Positions 28,464 through 37,097 of a DNA stretch of 64,000 bases are shown here, piece by piece. The stretch comes from Varibaculum timonense_A. Its GTDB lineage: Bacteria > Actinomycetota > Actinomycetes > Actinomycetales > Actinomycetaceae. The position numbers and the translations under genes are program-made. The stretch is from assembly GCF_027694345.1 (NCBI RefSeq), contig NZ_JAQEVU010000007.1:65103-129102 (forward strand). The letters are read 5' to 3'. How positions within the stretch are numbered: position 1 is the stretch's first letter; each line of letters begins with the position of its first letter. The notes below the pieces were generated by a model that searched no databases, was not told the DNA's origin, and saw nothing but the letters and a program-made list of their open reading frames with translations.

Positions 28464-28713
28464 TTATTCACCCTTGGCAAGCAGTTCAGTCACCAGGTTG
28501 TCTAAATCCGAAACTAACTGAGGGAACGCCACTGGTTCTTGGATTTTCCGGAGCTGCTCCCGCGAGTCCCCGACCCCGCAGGTGAACTGGGCAAGAGGCT
28601 TTACTCCATAAGCGTCCTCGATATCGGCTGCTTCTTTGACCAGTCGGGATACTGAGGGTGTTACGAAACCCGTGCCTTCTCGGGAGGTAATGGCATTCTC
28701 AAACGCCCCCACC
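28464..28713 (-). pseudogene. cas7e: C-terminal remnant of Cascade backbone subunit Cas7e
   Basis: About 80 codons survive, from GAFENAITSREGTGFVTPS to the stop at 28464, including AAFED-like EAADIEDAYGVKPLAQF. These match the C-terminal part of Cas7e/CasC (compare ANAFEKAVKAKDGFLQPS in E. coli). The frame extends upstream to 28901 only because it is open in the alternative frame of cas3. The join to cas3 lies at roughly 28708-28716. The first three quarters of cas7, and all of cse1 and cse2, are missing. Confidence 0.85.
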
Positions 28714-30894
28714 ACTCTGCTCAACCACCTGGGTACCCACCACGATTGCCCGCTTCGGGCGGCGAGATTTTCCGGGTTTTCCAAAGGTGCGCACCAGCCA
28801 TTCATCGTTATCTTGACGATCTTGCTGGGTAAAACGAGAATGCACCAAACGAACGTCCTCTCCGAATACTGTCCGCAAGGTTTCATAGGTACGTTGCGCA
28901 TTAGCGACCGTATTGCGTACTACCAGGGCACATCCCCCATTTTGGAGTCGTGTTTGCAGATCTGCGACCAGCCCAGCCTCGCCCTCCCAATGCTCCACTT
29001 CGATCTCTTTGGTAGTTAATACCGGCAGAGGGCGAACTTGAACTCCTGGCCCATCCGAGTAAGAAAGCGCTGGATATATGGGAGTTTGCGAGGACGAACC
29101 CGCCCCTTCCCCTTTGGCTTGCGCTGCGACTTGATTTCCTCCCACGACTACCGGTTTCCGCATCGCCGGAAATACCGAACCATCAAACGGTTCCGAAACT
29201 TTGTCCTTCTCTTTAGCAGCTTGCTTCAACTCTTGCCCTTTTTCATAGGCTGAAAATAGCTCTTCGCGCGCCCTCCGGGTTAAGGTTGCGGATAAAGCAA
29301 TTACCGGAACCCCGAACGCCCCCAGCCATTGCACGGTTCTCTTCAGGAATTGGCTGGTGTAGACATCGTAGCTGTGCACTTCGTCAATGATGACAACTTT
29401 GTCGCTAATCCCCAGATGCCGCAAACTCACATGCTTGGTTCGGAGCGCGGAAAACAGCAAATGATCCACTGTACATACCACTACCGAGGCTAGCAGCGCA
29501 GCTTTCTTGTTAAACCAGCGATGTACTACTGCCGGCTGCCTACTGTGACCAGACTCTTCATCAATGCCCATTGAAGAACTCTGTCCCGGGGAAACCGCAT
29601 TGCCGGAACTAGCAATTCTTCCGTATTGGATTTTCTTATAAAGGCCATTTAGGGCAGCATTTCCGTGCTGAAGTTTTAGGCTAAAACCACTTTTCGCCGA
29701 GATCTGCGCCCATTCGACAACTCTAGAAAACATGGCGTCCGTAGTAGCTTTTGTCGGTAGAGCCACCAACACCCCAGAAGTTCCTGCTCGCTTCGCCAAA
29801 ATGGTGGCTGCCATTAACGCCGCCTCGGTCTTACCGGCCCCCATCACTTCCTCGATTATCATCATGCCGGGTAGCGCCATTTTTTCCGCGGATTCTACCG
29901 CTGCAACCTGCGCGGGGCGAGCATGAGTATCAGAGCCTAAAGCGAATAGGGTTTGCAACAGTTCATCAGGGTCGTGAGAGAGTATCTCTGGCTGCCAGGA
30001 GGGCGGCAAATGCAGCTTCTCCCAAGCAGCTTTAGTGCGATCGCGATGGTGATCAGGAGATAGCAACCTTTTCGGATATAGCTCGTTCCAGTCAACCAGT
30101 GGGAAAAGCTCTTGATTCGAAGCAATCCAGTCGGCCATCACGGTAATACCCGCCACCAAGCTTTGCCAGGTAGTTGGGAAAATCGCCTCTCGACACTGGC
30201 TTACTACCTCTTGGCTATCAGTCCATTCCATCCACCAATCTAGTAGTTCCCGGCGGGTCTGTTTCCAGGTTTTATCACCATTAATAACCTCAGGGAGATT
30301 GGGATTCGCCATATCATCATGTCGCTGCCAAGACACCGGGCGGCCATGATGAGCGCCGATTATCGACCCCAATTGTTTCGCAGTGGCGCATCTTTTCTCC
30401 GCCTTTCCTGGATTCCAGCGCGATTCCAGCCATTTTTCAAACGCTATTTCCCCTATCCAGGAGTGTGGATTGTCTCCGCGCAGTTCCTCTGCCCGCTGGT
30501 ATTTGGTTAGGGAGTCGTCGCTGTTTTTAAATATCCGTTCATAAAGCTCGGTATTCTGGGTAAGGAACATAGGCGAGCATTTCCCAATGTCATGGGCGCC
30601 CACGATTAGCTTCAGTAAGGCTAAAGCGCTCCCCGAGGACTCTTTTATCCCCTGTACCCGCAATAACGGTTCTACTAACAGCTTCCGCTGTCGAGGGGAC
30701 AGATATTTATCCCATATCAGCTCAGCCACTTCCCCCGAATCAGCCATATGCACAGCGAGCGGCAACCATTGCTTATTTCCGTCATCAGGCGGAGCAGCAT
30801 TCCAAAAATTAGTTTTTGCCCAAATAGATAACGCTGCTTTCGAGAGCTGAGATTCTGACGCCATCCTCTTAGTAAACCTCATCGGTGAAGCCAT
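28699..30894 (-). pseudogene. cas3: CRISPR nuclease-helicase Cas3, truncated at the 3' end by a deletion
   Basis: Type I-E Cas3 with an N-terminal HD nuclease (AVHMADSG, GAHDIGKCSPMF, GAHHGRPVSW) and an SF2 helicase: motif I MGAGKTEAAL, motif II DEVHSYD, motif III SATLT and motif V VVGTQVVEQS. The normal continuation (LD... and motif VI, plus the C-terminal domain) is replaced by GGGV and a stop at 28699, where cas7 sequence begins in another frame. The start is uncertain between ATGs at 30894 and 30864; neither has a clear ribosome site. Without motif VI it cannot be an active helicase. Confidence 0.88.
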
Positions 30895-31093
30895 TACCGG
30901 TCTTTCAATCTTCAGTATTACGCTAAAAAGTAAACAATAAATAACTCTATTCCCGTTTACCCAGGTCAAGGAGGATTATATAACCCTGCTAACCAGATTG
31001 CTGAACAGACTAGCACTAACCAGTGTTCAAGTAGTTATTCAGATTAGAGAATCATCAGGTTAAGCAATATCAGAGCACAGCCTCCGAAAACCA

Positions 31094-31141
31094 CTGGCGC
31101 GGGCGAACGCTCAGCCCGCGTTTGCTACCTCCCCGCGCCAG
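31094..31141. other. GC-rich alternative stem-loop region with a tRNA-Ser-like tail
   Basis: CTGGCGCGGG (31094-31103) pairs perfectly with CCCGCGCCAG (31132-31141). A competing inner hairpin CGCGGGC (31098-31104) with GCCCGCG (31114-31120) shares the same left arm. Just after it, CCCTCACGGGTTCGA (31142-31156) resembles the variable and T arms of a serine tRNA, but no acceptor or anticodon stem can be drawn. The intergenic stretch 30970-31594 otherwise contains a terminator (31171-31211) and a repeat (31234-31299) and no gene. Confidence 0.35.
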
Positions 31142-31170
31142 CCCTCACGGGTTCGACCCCTCAGCTTATA

Positions 31171-31211
31171 AAATGGTTAATCCCCAGGATAAACCTGGGG
31201 ATTAACCATTT
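31171..31211. terminator. Perfect 18-bp hairpin, bidirectional terminator
   Basis: The arms AAATGGTTAATCCCCAGG and its exact complement flank an ATAAA loop. The outer A/T ends can act as a U tract in both directions. It lies downstream of the response-regulator gene (minus strand) at about 380 bases, and upstream of the remaining cas operon. Confidence 0.7.
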
Positions 31212-31233
31212 GAGTTATCTAGCTGCCGAAGAT

Positions 31234-31299
31234 GATACAAAGTGGGCAGCGGGACAGCGGTGGCTCGGGTGGGCTTTGTCGCTTGATAGCAAGCCAAAA
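31234..31299 (+). repeat. 66-base dispersed repeat, copy A
   Basis: This begins GATACAAAGTGGGCAGCGGG and ends GCTTGATAGCAAGCCAAAA. It aligns without gaps over 66 bases with copy B at 37622-37687, with about nine or ten differences concentrated in the middle. Inside is a small palindrome GCTTG-ATAG-CAAGC. Copies A and B flank the two-component system and exporter locus in the same orientation. Confidence 0.75.
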
Positions 31300-31594
31300 C
31301 GGCGGCCGGATCATTGCAGCACGAAGACCCGAGTCAGCGGCATGCGACAGCTTTTGCTTTCGAACAAATTTTCCGCGACGGAAAGCGGCGCAACCTTTAC
31401 GCGCCACTCCCCTGTCGCGTAAAAGTTAGCTCTAGCGCGCACAGGTTGTATCGATGCTTGTGGCGCACCTGTGTTCGTATCATTATCCACATTGAAACTA
31501 TCAGTAGAACTGTCACAGGTTCGCACAGCCCTTACAGGTAGGCTTGGCGTCCATCTGCAACATAGCTCTTAGTAAGCATATGTGGAGGAGCGGG

Positions 31595-32311
31595 TTAATC
31601 TCCCAAGTTTAGTTCTTGCATTTTGACGGCTATTTCTCCGCGTCTGGCCTCTAGTAAATTTATGGTGTCGCGCACGTAGCTTCCTACGGTATGTTCAGAT
31701 AAGCCTGTAGCGCGGGCGATTTCCCGATTTGTGTACGACTTAGCGAGATACTGTGCAATTCTATATAAACGGTCAGGCAGCGTTTTTACACGTTTAGCAA
31801 AATCTTCATCAACACGTGTCTGGTTGCTTTGGATATAATAATTTAGCAGCATGTCTGTTGGGCGTTGATTAAGCACGGTTTTCCCGTTATAGGCATTGTG
31901 TAGTGCCGACACAATTTCTTCAGTTGACGTTTCTTTAGTGAGAAAACCTTTCGCTCCAGCAGCTAATGCTTCACGAAGCGTGTGTGGACGCTCAAAAGCA
32001 GTAAGCATCAAAACTATAGCCTCAGGGCGAATTTCTAATAATCGTTTCAGAGTTTCAATTCCATCTAATGTCGGCATGGCGATATCGAGCAGTGCCACAT
32101 CCCACTGCACAGATTGTGCAATATTTAAAAGCTTAATCCCCGAGCTGGCAACTCCAACGAGTTCTATACTGGAGAAGCGTCGCAACAAATCGCTTTGCTG
32201 CTCACGATACATGCGAGAATCGTCAGCAAAAATCACCCGCAAGACATTTGCTTCGGGGGCAACGCTATCAGTCTGGAGTTTGTCCGTGTTGTTAAGACTC
32301 TTGGAGACCAT
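31595..32311 (-). CDS. Response regulator, NarL/LuxR family
   Basis: This 238-residue regulator has a receiver domain with acidic pocket D30/D31, phosphorylation site D76 (VALLDIAMP), T in LMLTAF and K in GFLTKE. A C-terminal LuxR-type helix-turn-helix is seen in AKSYTNREIARATGLSEHTVGSYV (about 190-213). Its start overlaps the kinase stop by 20 bases, so the pair is co-translated. By position it probably controls the divergent exporter operon at 33.8-37.6 kb (inference). Confidence 0.92.
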   Translation of the reverse strand: MVSKSLNNTDKLQTDSVAPEANVLRVIFADDSRMYREQQSDLLRRFSSIELVGVASSGIKLLNIAQSVQWDVALLDIAMPTLDGIETLKRLLEIRPEAIVLMLTAFERPHTLREALAAGAKGFLTKETSTEEIVSALHNAYNGKTVLNQRPTDMLLNYYIQSNQTRVDEDFAKRVKTLPDRLYRIAQYLAKSYTNREIARATGLSEHTVGSYVRDTINLLEARRGEIAVKMQELNLGD

Positions 32312-33473
32312 TTATATTGCCTTTCCCAAGTGGGAGTTCGCCGTGAACATGCCACCAGTTATCTACGGTCCATATGTCTAACTCGCCTCCAGCGAATTCA
32401 AACTTTTCACGAAGATTGTTGAGTCCCCTACCTGAACTAATCACTGAATCGTGGGGTGCTGTGTGATACTGATTCTTCACCATCATTTCAATCGTGTCTG
32501 TGCTATAGGAAATACTCAAAACAGCATATGTTGACGGCGCACCATATTTGACTAAGTTGGTTGATGTTTCTCGGAGAAATGCTAGTAACACGCTCTTTAT
32601 TTCCAGTGGAAGCTGTTCCAAATCCTTATCCTCATACTCCAGCTCGAGATTAATTCCTGCAGCTGAAGCGATACTTTCCGTTCTTGCCAGTGTAGAAATA
32701 AAGCTACTTCCTTGATCGTTAGATCCGTTTGTGTCATCTAGTAGTTGAATAATTTCTCGAAGCTCTTTCAGAGAAGCACGAGTTTGTTTCTCTAAAAAAA
32801 CTAGCTTTTTTGCTAATGAGGTGTGGTCAATTATTCCTGCTTCTTGTCGCACTGATTCAGCAAGCTTTGTTATCACAGATAAAGTTCCCGCTAAAGAGTC
32901 ATGCAACTGCATAGCTAGATTAGCTTTCAGTTGTTGTGCTTCTTCTAAGTTCTGCAATTTGGTTTTCCATAATTGCGCTACCGCAGCATCTCGTTCCTCT
33001 GCAGAACGACGCATAACATACCCTAGGACGAATCCAGTGCCGAGCATAAGTACCAACATCAAAGCAGCTGGAAGCTGAAACGAAACCGAAAACCAAAAAC
33101 CTCCAAGCAAAGCTAACGCCCCTAAAATGGCGTCAATCTTGTAGCTATGCCAACCCCAAAGGAAAAATACCACAACGCATACATAACCAAGGATGCCTAC
33201 AGAGGTAGCTGGAGCGACAATGAACGCAGTATCAAGCAGGAGAAAAATCCACCCGCCCAGCCGAGGACGCAAAGGGATCAGTATGGCGGCAACAAGCAAG
33301 AGCAGCACGCCTGCTCCACTTATGGAAGAATCCGCCCCGCCCAAGAAATACAAATCTATAACAGCAATGAAAACCAGAAGAAACCAGAAGATGAGACAGA
33401 AAAGCCCGTTGCTTTTGAGATTCTTGCTTATGTTAGAGATTAGGTTTTTAGCACTATCTACCGGCATATCCAC
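32292..33473 (-). CDS. Sensor histidine kinase, HisKA_3 (NarL-partner) type
   Basis: A 393-residue kinase with four to five N-terminal membrane helices (about 22-155), then the dimerisation domain with phospho-acceptor H191 in LAMQLHDSLAGTLSV, and a HATPase domain with FLRETSTNLVKYG (N box) and SSGRGLNNLREKFEFAGG (G box). No large extracellular sensor is present, so it probably senses within or near the membrane, as kinases beside ABC exporters often do. The GTG at 33473 or ATG at 33467 are possible starts, both overlapping the end of a small upstream ORF. Confidence 0.92.
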   Translation of the reverse strand: MDMPVDSAKNLISNISKNLKSNGLFCLIFWFLLVFIAVIDLYFLGGADSSISGAGVLLLLVAAILIPLRPRLGGWIFLLLDTAFIVAPATSVGILGYVCVVVFFLWGWHSYKIDAILGALALLGGFWFSVSFQLPAALMLVLMLGTGFVLGYVMRRSAEERDAAVAQLWKTKLQNLEEAQQLKANLAMQLHDSLAGTLSVITKLAESVRQEAGIIDHTSLAKKLVFLEKQTRASLKELREIIQLLDDTNGSNDQGSSFISTLARTESIASAAGINLELEYEDKDLEQLPLEIKSVLLAFLRETSTNLVKYGAPSTYAVLSISYSTDTIEMMVKNQYHTAPHDSVISSGRGLNNLREKFEFAGGELDIWTVDNWWHVHGELPLGKGNINGLQES

Positions 33474-33619
33474 GGGAAAATTTTACACACTGGATGAGCG
33501 GTAAGAACCACATGAGTCATATAGTTCCCTCCCTGATGCGAAAGATCTACCTCCCCATTTCCACTCACTCCTGCACTAGGCAAGAAAAAAGCAAGAATAC
33601 ACAGAGCAAGAACCCGCAT
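33458..33619 (-). CDS. Possible 53-residue secreted peptide upstream of the kinase
   Basis: A small ORF with an excellent ribosome site (AGGAGG four bases before the ATG at 33619). The product starts MRVLALCILAFFLPSAGVSG, a signal-peptide-like segment, and ends with AHPVCKIFPWICR, which holds two cysteines and two aromatics. Its TAG overlaps the kinase start, which otherwise lacks a ribosome site, so the kinase is probably translated by coupling to it. It may be a real secreted signal or substrate peptide, or simply a leader ORF. I do not recognise a family. Confidence 0.55.
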   Translation of the reverse strand: MRVLALCILAFFLPSAGVSGNGEVDLSHQGGNYMTHVVLTAHPVCKIFPWICR

Positions 33620-33793
33620 GGCACCTCCTGAACTAGACTCTGTAACTCTTAAAGCAAGTCTACCTCTCCCCTAACACGCTCCGCATACCCCAATTTCGGG
33701 ACATTGCGCATCATATAAATCTTAGGAGAGCATGGGAGATGCTGGAGCGCTCCAGAAAGATTAATCACACATCTACATGTAGGAGGTTAACTT
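33620..33793. promoter_or_regulatory. Divergent promoter region with a perfect 14-bp palindrome
   Basis: This region separates the two-component operon (minus) from the exporter operon (plus). CTGGAGCGCTCCAG at 33742-33755 is a perfect palindrome placed about 40 bases before the plus-strand ATG, a fitting operator for the response regulator. A second short palindrome CTACATGTAG (33773-33782) runs into the AGGAGG ribosome site of the first plus gene. TATAAA-like sequence lies near 33713. Confidence 0.5.
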
Positions 33794-34183
33794 ATGTCGT
33801 TCAAGAAAGGAATCCTTACAGCAACTGCTGCGATTGCAATGCTGGCAGGTGGCACTGGTGTTGCCTATGCAGACAACAGTTATGTTTCAGGTCGGCTCAA
33901 CACCTCTGGATCTCTTGTTCAATACGATTACACCCGAACGCACACTTTCAATGGGCCGATCAGCTTGAGTGTTAGCGATATGCCTAGAGGACATCTTCGT
34001 TTAGGGTTGCGTAACATGAAGCAATCAGGCGGTCCACAGTTTACTGGGACGTTGCAGTGGAATGCTAAGGGGGCGAAATCGTGGGATAACATCCTGAAAG
34101 GTACTCGATTCGCGTTCCAAGGTCGCATGAAGGCTTGTAACTGGTTCTGCGATAACACGTGGGGCGGTGACCTTACATACTGA
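33794..34183 (+). CDS. Secreted small protein, probable substrate or sensor of the exporter operon
   Basis: A 129-residue protein with a clear signal peptide (MSFKKGILTATAAIAMLAGG, cleavage after AYA near residue 26), giving a mature protein of about 103 residues. The mature part is rich in aromatics, Gly and Asn, and ends KACNWFCDNTWGGDLTY with two cysteines. It has a strong AGGAGG site. Being first in an operon with a MacAB-like transporter suggests an antimicrobial or signalling protein similar in logic to lactococcin 972 loci, but the sequence itself does not match a family I know. Confidence 0.75.
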   Translation: MSFKKGILTATAAIAMLAGGTGVAYADNSYVSGRLNTSGSLVQYDYTRTHTFNGPISLSVSDMPRGHLRLGLRNMKQSGGPQFTGTLQWNAKGAKSWDNILKGTRFAFQGRMKACNWFCDNTWGGDLTY

Positions 34184-34189
34184 CAAGTT

Positions 34190-35194
34190 ATGAAAATTTC
34201 AGTTATGCGAGCCGTCTCTGCGTGTCTGGTGTCAATGGTTCTGTTCCTATCTGGATGTACTACTGGTGACCCAGACACGCAGCAGGCAGAACGATCCAAG
34301 GATGTTCAGATTGTATCCACAATTTCTGTGGAAAAACGCCGGATTGCGCCAATGTTTTCCACGAAAGCAACTGTAGAGCAAGCGAAGTCTTTTGTTCTTT
34401 CGACATCTCAGCGTGGTCCTTACCGGTCTGCGGTTAAAGTAAACGATTCTGTAAAAGCTGGTCAAGTATTGGGGTGGAACAATGGTGTGGAGATTAAATC
34501 ACCTGTAGATGCCATTGTGCGCAGAGTTGGGGAGACATCTGAACATCTCCCGATGTATTATCCCGTTTTTGAGCTGGAATATCAGGGGTTTGCTTTTACT
34601 GTAGATGCTCCTACGCTTTTATCTGTTGCTTCTATCGAGTCGTTGACTGGAAAGTTTCAGATTGAAAATGGTCTTGGCCCCACTGAGATTAAAGCTATCC
34701 TGGCTTCGCCTGGGGATCAAGAGTCGCTAGATAAAGATTTGACCGCAACAGTATCACACAATACAGAATTCCAAATCACCAATGCTGAAATCGCCACTAG
34801 TTTTCCTAAGCAGGAGAATTTAGCTGTGTTCGGGGAGAATCCATCTGGGCAAGATCCTGTTTTTGAATCCGGTGCGGAGCAGGGGCTAAGACCGCGAGTT
34901 GCTTCACAAAGCTTGGTATGCCTCATCGATAAAAATCAGCCAGTGCACCCTGGACAAGCGGCAACTGTGGTACTTAATGGACAAGCTAAAGCTGATGTTC
35001 TTGCTATACCTGTCAGTGCCGTTGCTGGCAGAACAGGAAAAGGTGCTGTCACTCTAGTAAAGGGCGAGAATAGTTCTCTCCTGGAGGTTGGCTTGGGTGT
35101 TTCCGATGGAGCTTATATTGAAATCACCTCTGGACTGAGTGAAGGTGACGTGATCAGCACTGTTGCCCCTAATCTTGATCCTCGAAAGAAATAG
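34190..35194 (+). CDS. Lipoprotein adaptor of a MacAB-like ABC exporter
   Basis: A 334-residue lipoprotein: signal peptide with lipobox LFLSGC (Cys at about residue 23), then a barrel/lipoyl-type region (SVKAGQVLGWNNGVEIKSPVDAIVRRV) characteristic of HlyD/MacA-like or peptidoglycan-binding adaptors, and a C-terminal beta domain (VLAIPVSAVAGRTGKGAVTLV, GLGVSDGAYIEITSGLSEGD). It would sit on the outer face of the membrane and connect with the permease encoded two genes on. The gene abuts the ATPase gene, with no bases between. Confidence 0.82.
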   Translation: MKISVMRAVSACLVSMVLFLSGCTTGDPDTQQAERSKDVQIVSTISVEKRRIAPMFSTKATVEQAKSFVLSTSQRGPYRSAVKVNDSVKAGQVLGWNNGVEIKSPVDAIVRRVGETSEHLPMYYPVFELEYQGFAFTVDAPTLLSVASIESLTGKFQIENGLGPTEIKAILASPGDQESLDKDLTATVSHNTEFQITNAEIATSFPKQENLAVFGENPSGQDPVFESGAEQGLRPRVASQSLVCLIDKNQPVHPGQAATVVLNGQAKADVLAIPVSAVAGRTGKGAVTLVKGENSSLLEVGLGVSDGAYIEITSGLSEGDVISTVAPNLDPRKK

Positions 35195-35887
35195 ATGATG
35201 AGCGATGTGTTACTGCAGCTTGAAGACGTGACAGCGAGCGTGAAACTTGGACGCCGTCAAGTTTTAACAACAGTGGATAGCGTTTCTCTAAACATTATTC
35301 GCGGTACGTCTAATGCAATTATTGGGAAGTCAGGATCTGGAAAGACGAGCCTTATATCTATTCTGGGCTTGTTGAATTCAGATTTCACTGGTCGTTATAT
35401 ATATGGAGACTGTGATGTTTCTAGTTTGAGTGACCGGAGGCGTTCGAAGCTACGTGGCAGCAAAATTGGTTTCGTATTCCAAAACTATTCGCTTATCCGG
35501 CACCTTAACATAGCCCAAAACGTCGATCTAAGCCTACACTACGCACATGAGAATCTTTCTCGCAAGCAGCGAGTCGAGCGCATTAAGAAGGCTCTTGAGG
35601 ATGTTGATTTAGCAGAACGCCGTAAGGAGTACCCTGGAAGCCTTTCTGGTGGCGAACAGCAGCGAGTAGCGATTGCACGTGCGTTAGTGCTGCGCCCTGA
35701 ATTATTGATCTGCGATGAACCAACAGGAGCGCTCGATACTGATACGGGGATACAAGTGCTCAATGTACTGATGGAACTCGTGAAATCCTCACATACTACG
35801 CTTGTGCTCGTCACTCACGATAAAGACGTAGCTGCACGTTGCGAAAATCTTATGTATATGGATTCTGGAAGGCTTACTCATGCTTAG
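35195..35887 (+). CDS. ABC transporter ATPase, MacB/LolD type
   Basis: A 230-residue ATPase with Walker A GKSGSGKT (44-51), Q-loop in FVFQNYSLIRHLNIAQNV, signature LSGGEQQRVAIARAL, Walker B LLICDEPTGALD and H-loop VLVTHD. This is the MacB/LolD (type VII ABC) class that powers movement of peptides or lipoproteins using energy relayed through FtsX-like permeases. It starts MMSDVLL immediately after the adaptor stop and overlaps the permease gene by eight bases. Confidence 0.94.
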   Translation: MMSDVLLQLEDVTASVKLGRRQVLTTVDSVSLNIIRGTSNAIIGKSGSGKTSLISILGLLNSDFTGRYIYGDCDVSSLSDRRRSKLRGSKIGFVFQNYSLIRHLNIAQNVDLSLHYAHENLSRKQRVERIKKALEDVDLAERRKEYPGSLSGGEQQRVAIARALVLRPELLICDEPTGALDTDTGIQVLNVLMELVKSSHTTLVLVTHDKDVAARCENLMYMDSGRLTHA

Positions 35888-37070
35888 GATGATTATCCAA
35901 GATCTGCGAATCTCTCCAGGACGGGCATTTCTCACGGGGTTTTCAATGCTCATCGGGATCGTTGCCGTTATTGTTTCTGTGCTCGCTGGGACTATCGGAA
36001 AAGAATACCTTGCCTCAACTATTGAACAGCTCTATGGTCGGGCACCCACATATTCGATGTCGATTAGTTCACCACACTTCTCTGACTCCTCAGCCCTATC
36101 AGACCTGATCGGCGCACTCGATAAACACAAGTTGCACGCTGCACTAGCTCTTACTCCAGGCGAAGAGCATTCCTACATTACCAACCATGACTTAGACAAT
36201 CCTCCCACGACGAAAGATCTTTCTAGTGGGCTGAGTGTTGATACGGTTTACACCACGGCCAACTATGCACAGGTGTACAACTTACCAATCGTGCAAGGAC
36301 GCTGGTTAACACCGGTCAATCAGATGCCTCGTTTGGAATTAGTAGCAAACAAATCTGCCGCCCAGAATTTTCCTCTCCATTCCTATGCGTATATAACGAC
36401 TCAATCAACAGTCACACCAACCCCGCTTGAAGTTACTGGAATCGTCAACGATGGGTTGAGCGATCCACGCATATACGTAAATGTGGAAGGCCTCGCCACC
36501 TTAGCTCCTCACCTATGGAACAGCACAAACGCTGTTTTCTATTGGCACGATACCTCTTCTCGAACAAATGAGCAGCGCTCAACACTTATTGCCGATTTAC
36601 TACACGACTATGCCCCTGGTACGACTAACACCATTAGCCGTACTGATTCTCGAGACTACGAGGAAGTATTGAACATCATTTCCCTCAGTTTTATCGCCAC
36701 CTCCATATTACTGCTTGTCGTTGCTGCCATCGGGCTAATCAATATAGGTCTTGCAAGCATTGAACAACGAGCACATGAACTCCTCATCCGCCGTGCCCTA
36801 GGAGCAACAAGAGGATCCGTCGCGCTGCAAGTCATCGGCTCATCTATTCTGCTTGCTGCCATAGTTTTCAGCGTAGCCATTGCGCTCTCAATCATAATCG
36901 TGGAAATTATCCCCACGTTCCTTCCATCAGACAGCCCAAGCCCTAAACCCCAATACCCCTATGTTGCTGCTATAGCAGCGGTTGGAGCTTCCATTATTAC
37001 TGCTCTTATCGGGTCAATCGCGCCAGCTATCCGCGCAGCACGACTCCAACCCGCTCTAGCTTTACGCTGA
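35880..37070 (+). CDS. ABC transporter permease, FtsX/MacB type
   Basis: A 396-residue permease with one N-terminal helix (about 17-40), a large extracellular domain (about 45-265) and three C-terminal helices (about 270-295, 315-345, 355-385). LLIRRALGATRGSVALQVIG and the end GSIAPAIRAARLQPALALR are FtsX/MacB signatures. It pairs with the ATPase before it and the adaptor lipoprotein, forming a complete tripartite-style exporter for a Gram-positive envelope. Confidence 0.93.
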   Translation: MLRMIIQDLRISPGRAFLTGFSMLIGIVAVIVSVLAGTIGKEYLASTIEQLYGRAPTYSMSISSPHFSDSSALSDLIGALDKHKLHAALALTPGEEHSYITNHDLDNPPTTKDLSSGLSVDTVYTTANYAQVYNLPIVQGRWLTPVNQMPRLELVANKSAAQNFPLHSYAYITTQSTVTPTPLEVTGIVNDGLSDPRIYVNVEGLATLAPHLWNSTNAVFYWHDTSSRTNEQRSTLIADLLHDYAPGTTNTISRTDSRDYEEVLNIISLSFIATSILLLVVAAIGLINIGLASIEQRAHELLIRRALGATRGSVALQVIGSSILLAAIVFSVAIALSIIIVEIIPTFLPSDSPSPKPQYPYVAAIAAVGASIITALIGSIAPAIRAARLQPALALR

Positions 37071-37097
37071 TTAAAACAAAGAAAAGAAAGGAACACC

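Noticed and set aside
31081..31165. A serine tRNA gene
   Set aside because: Only the variable and T-arm-like bases are present; no acceptor stem, D arm or anticodon stem can be formed.
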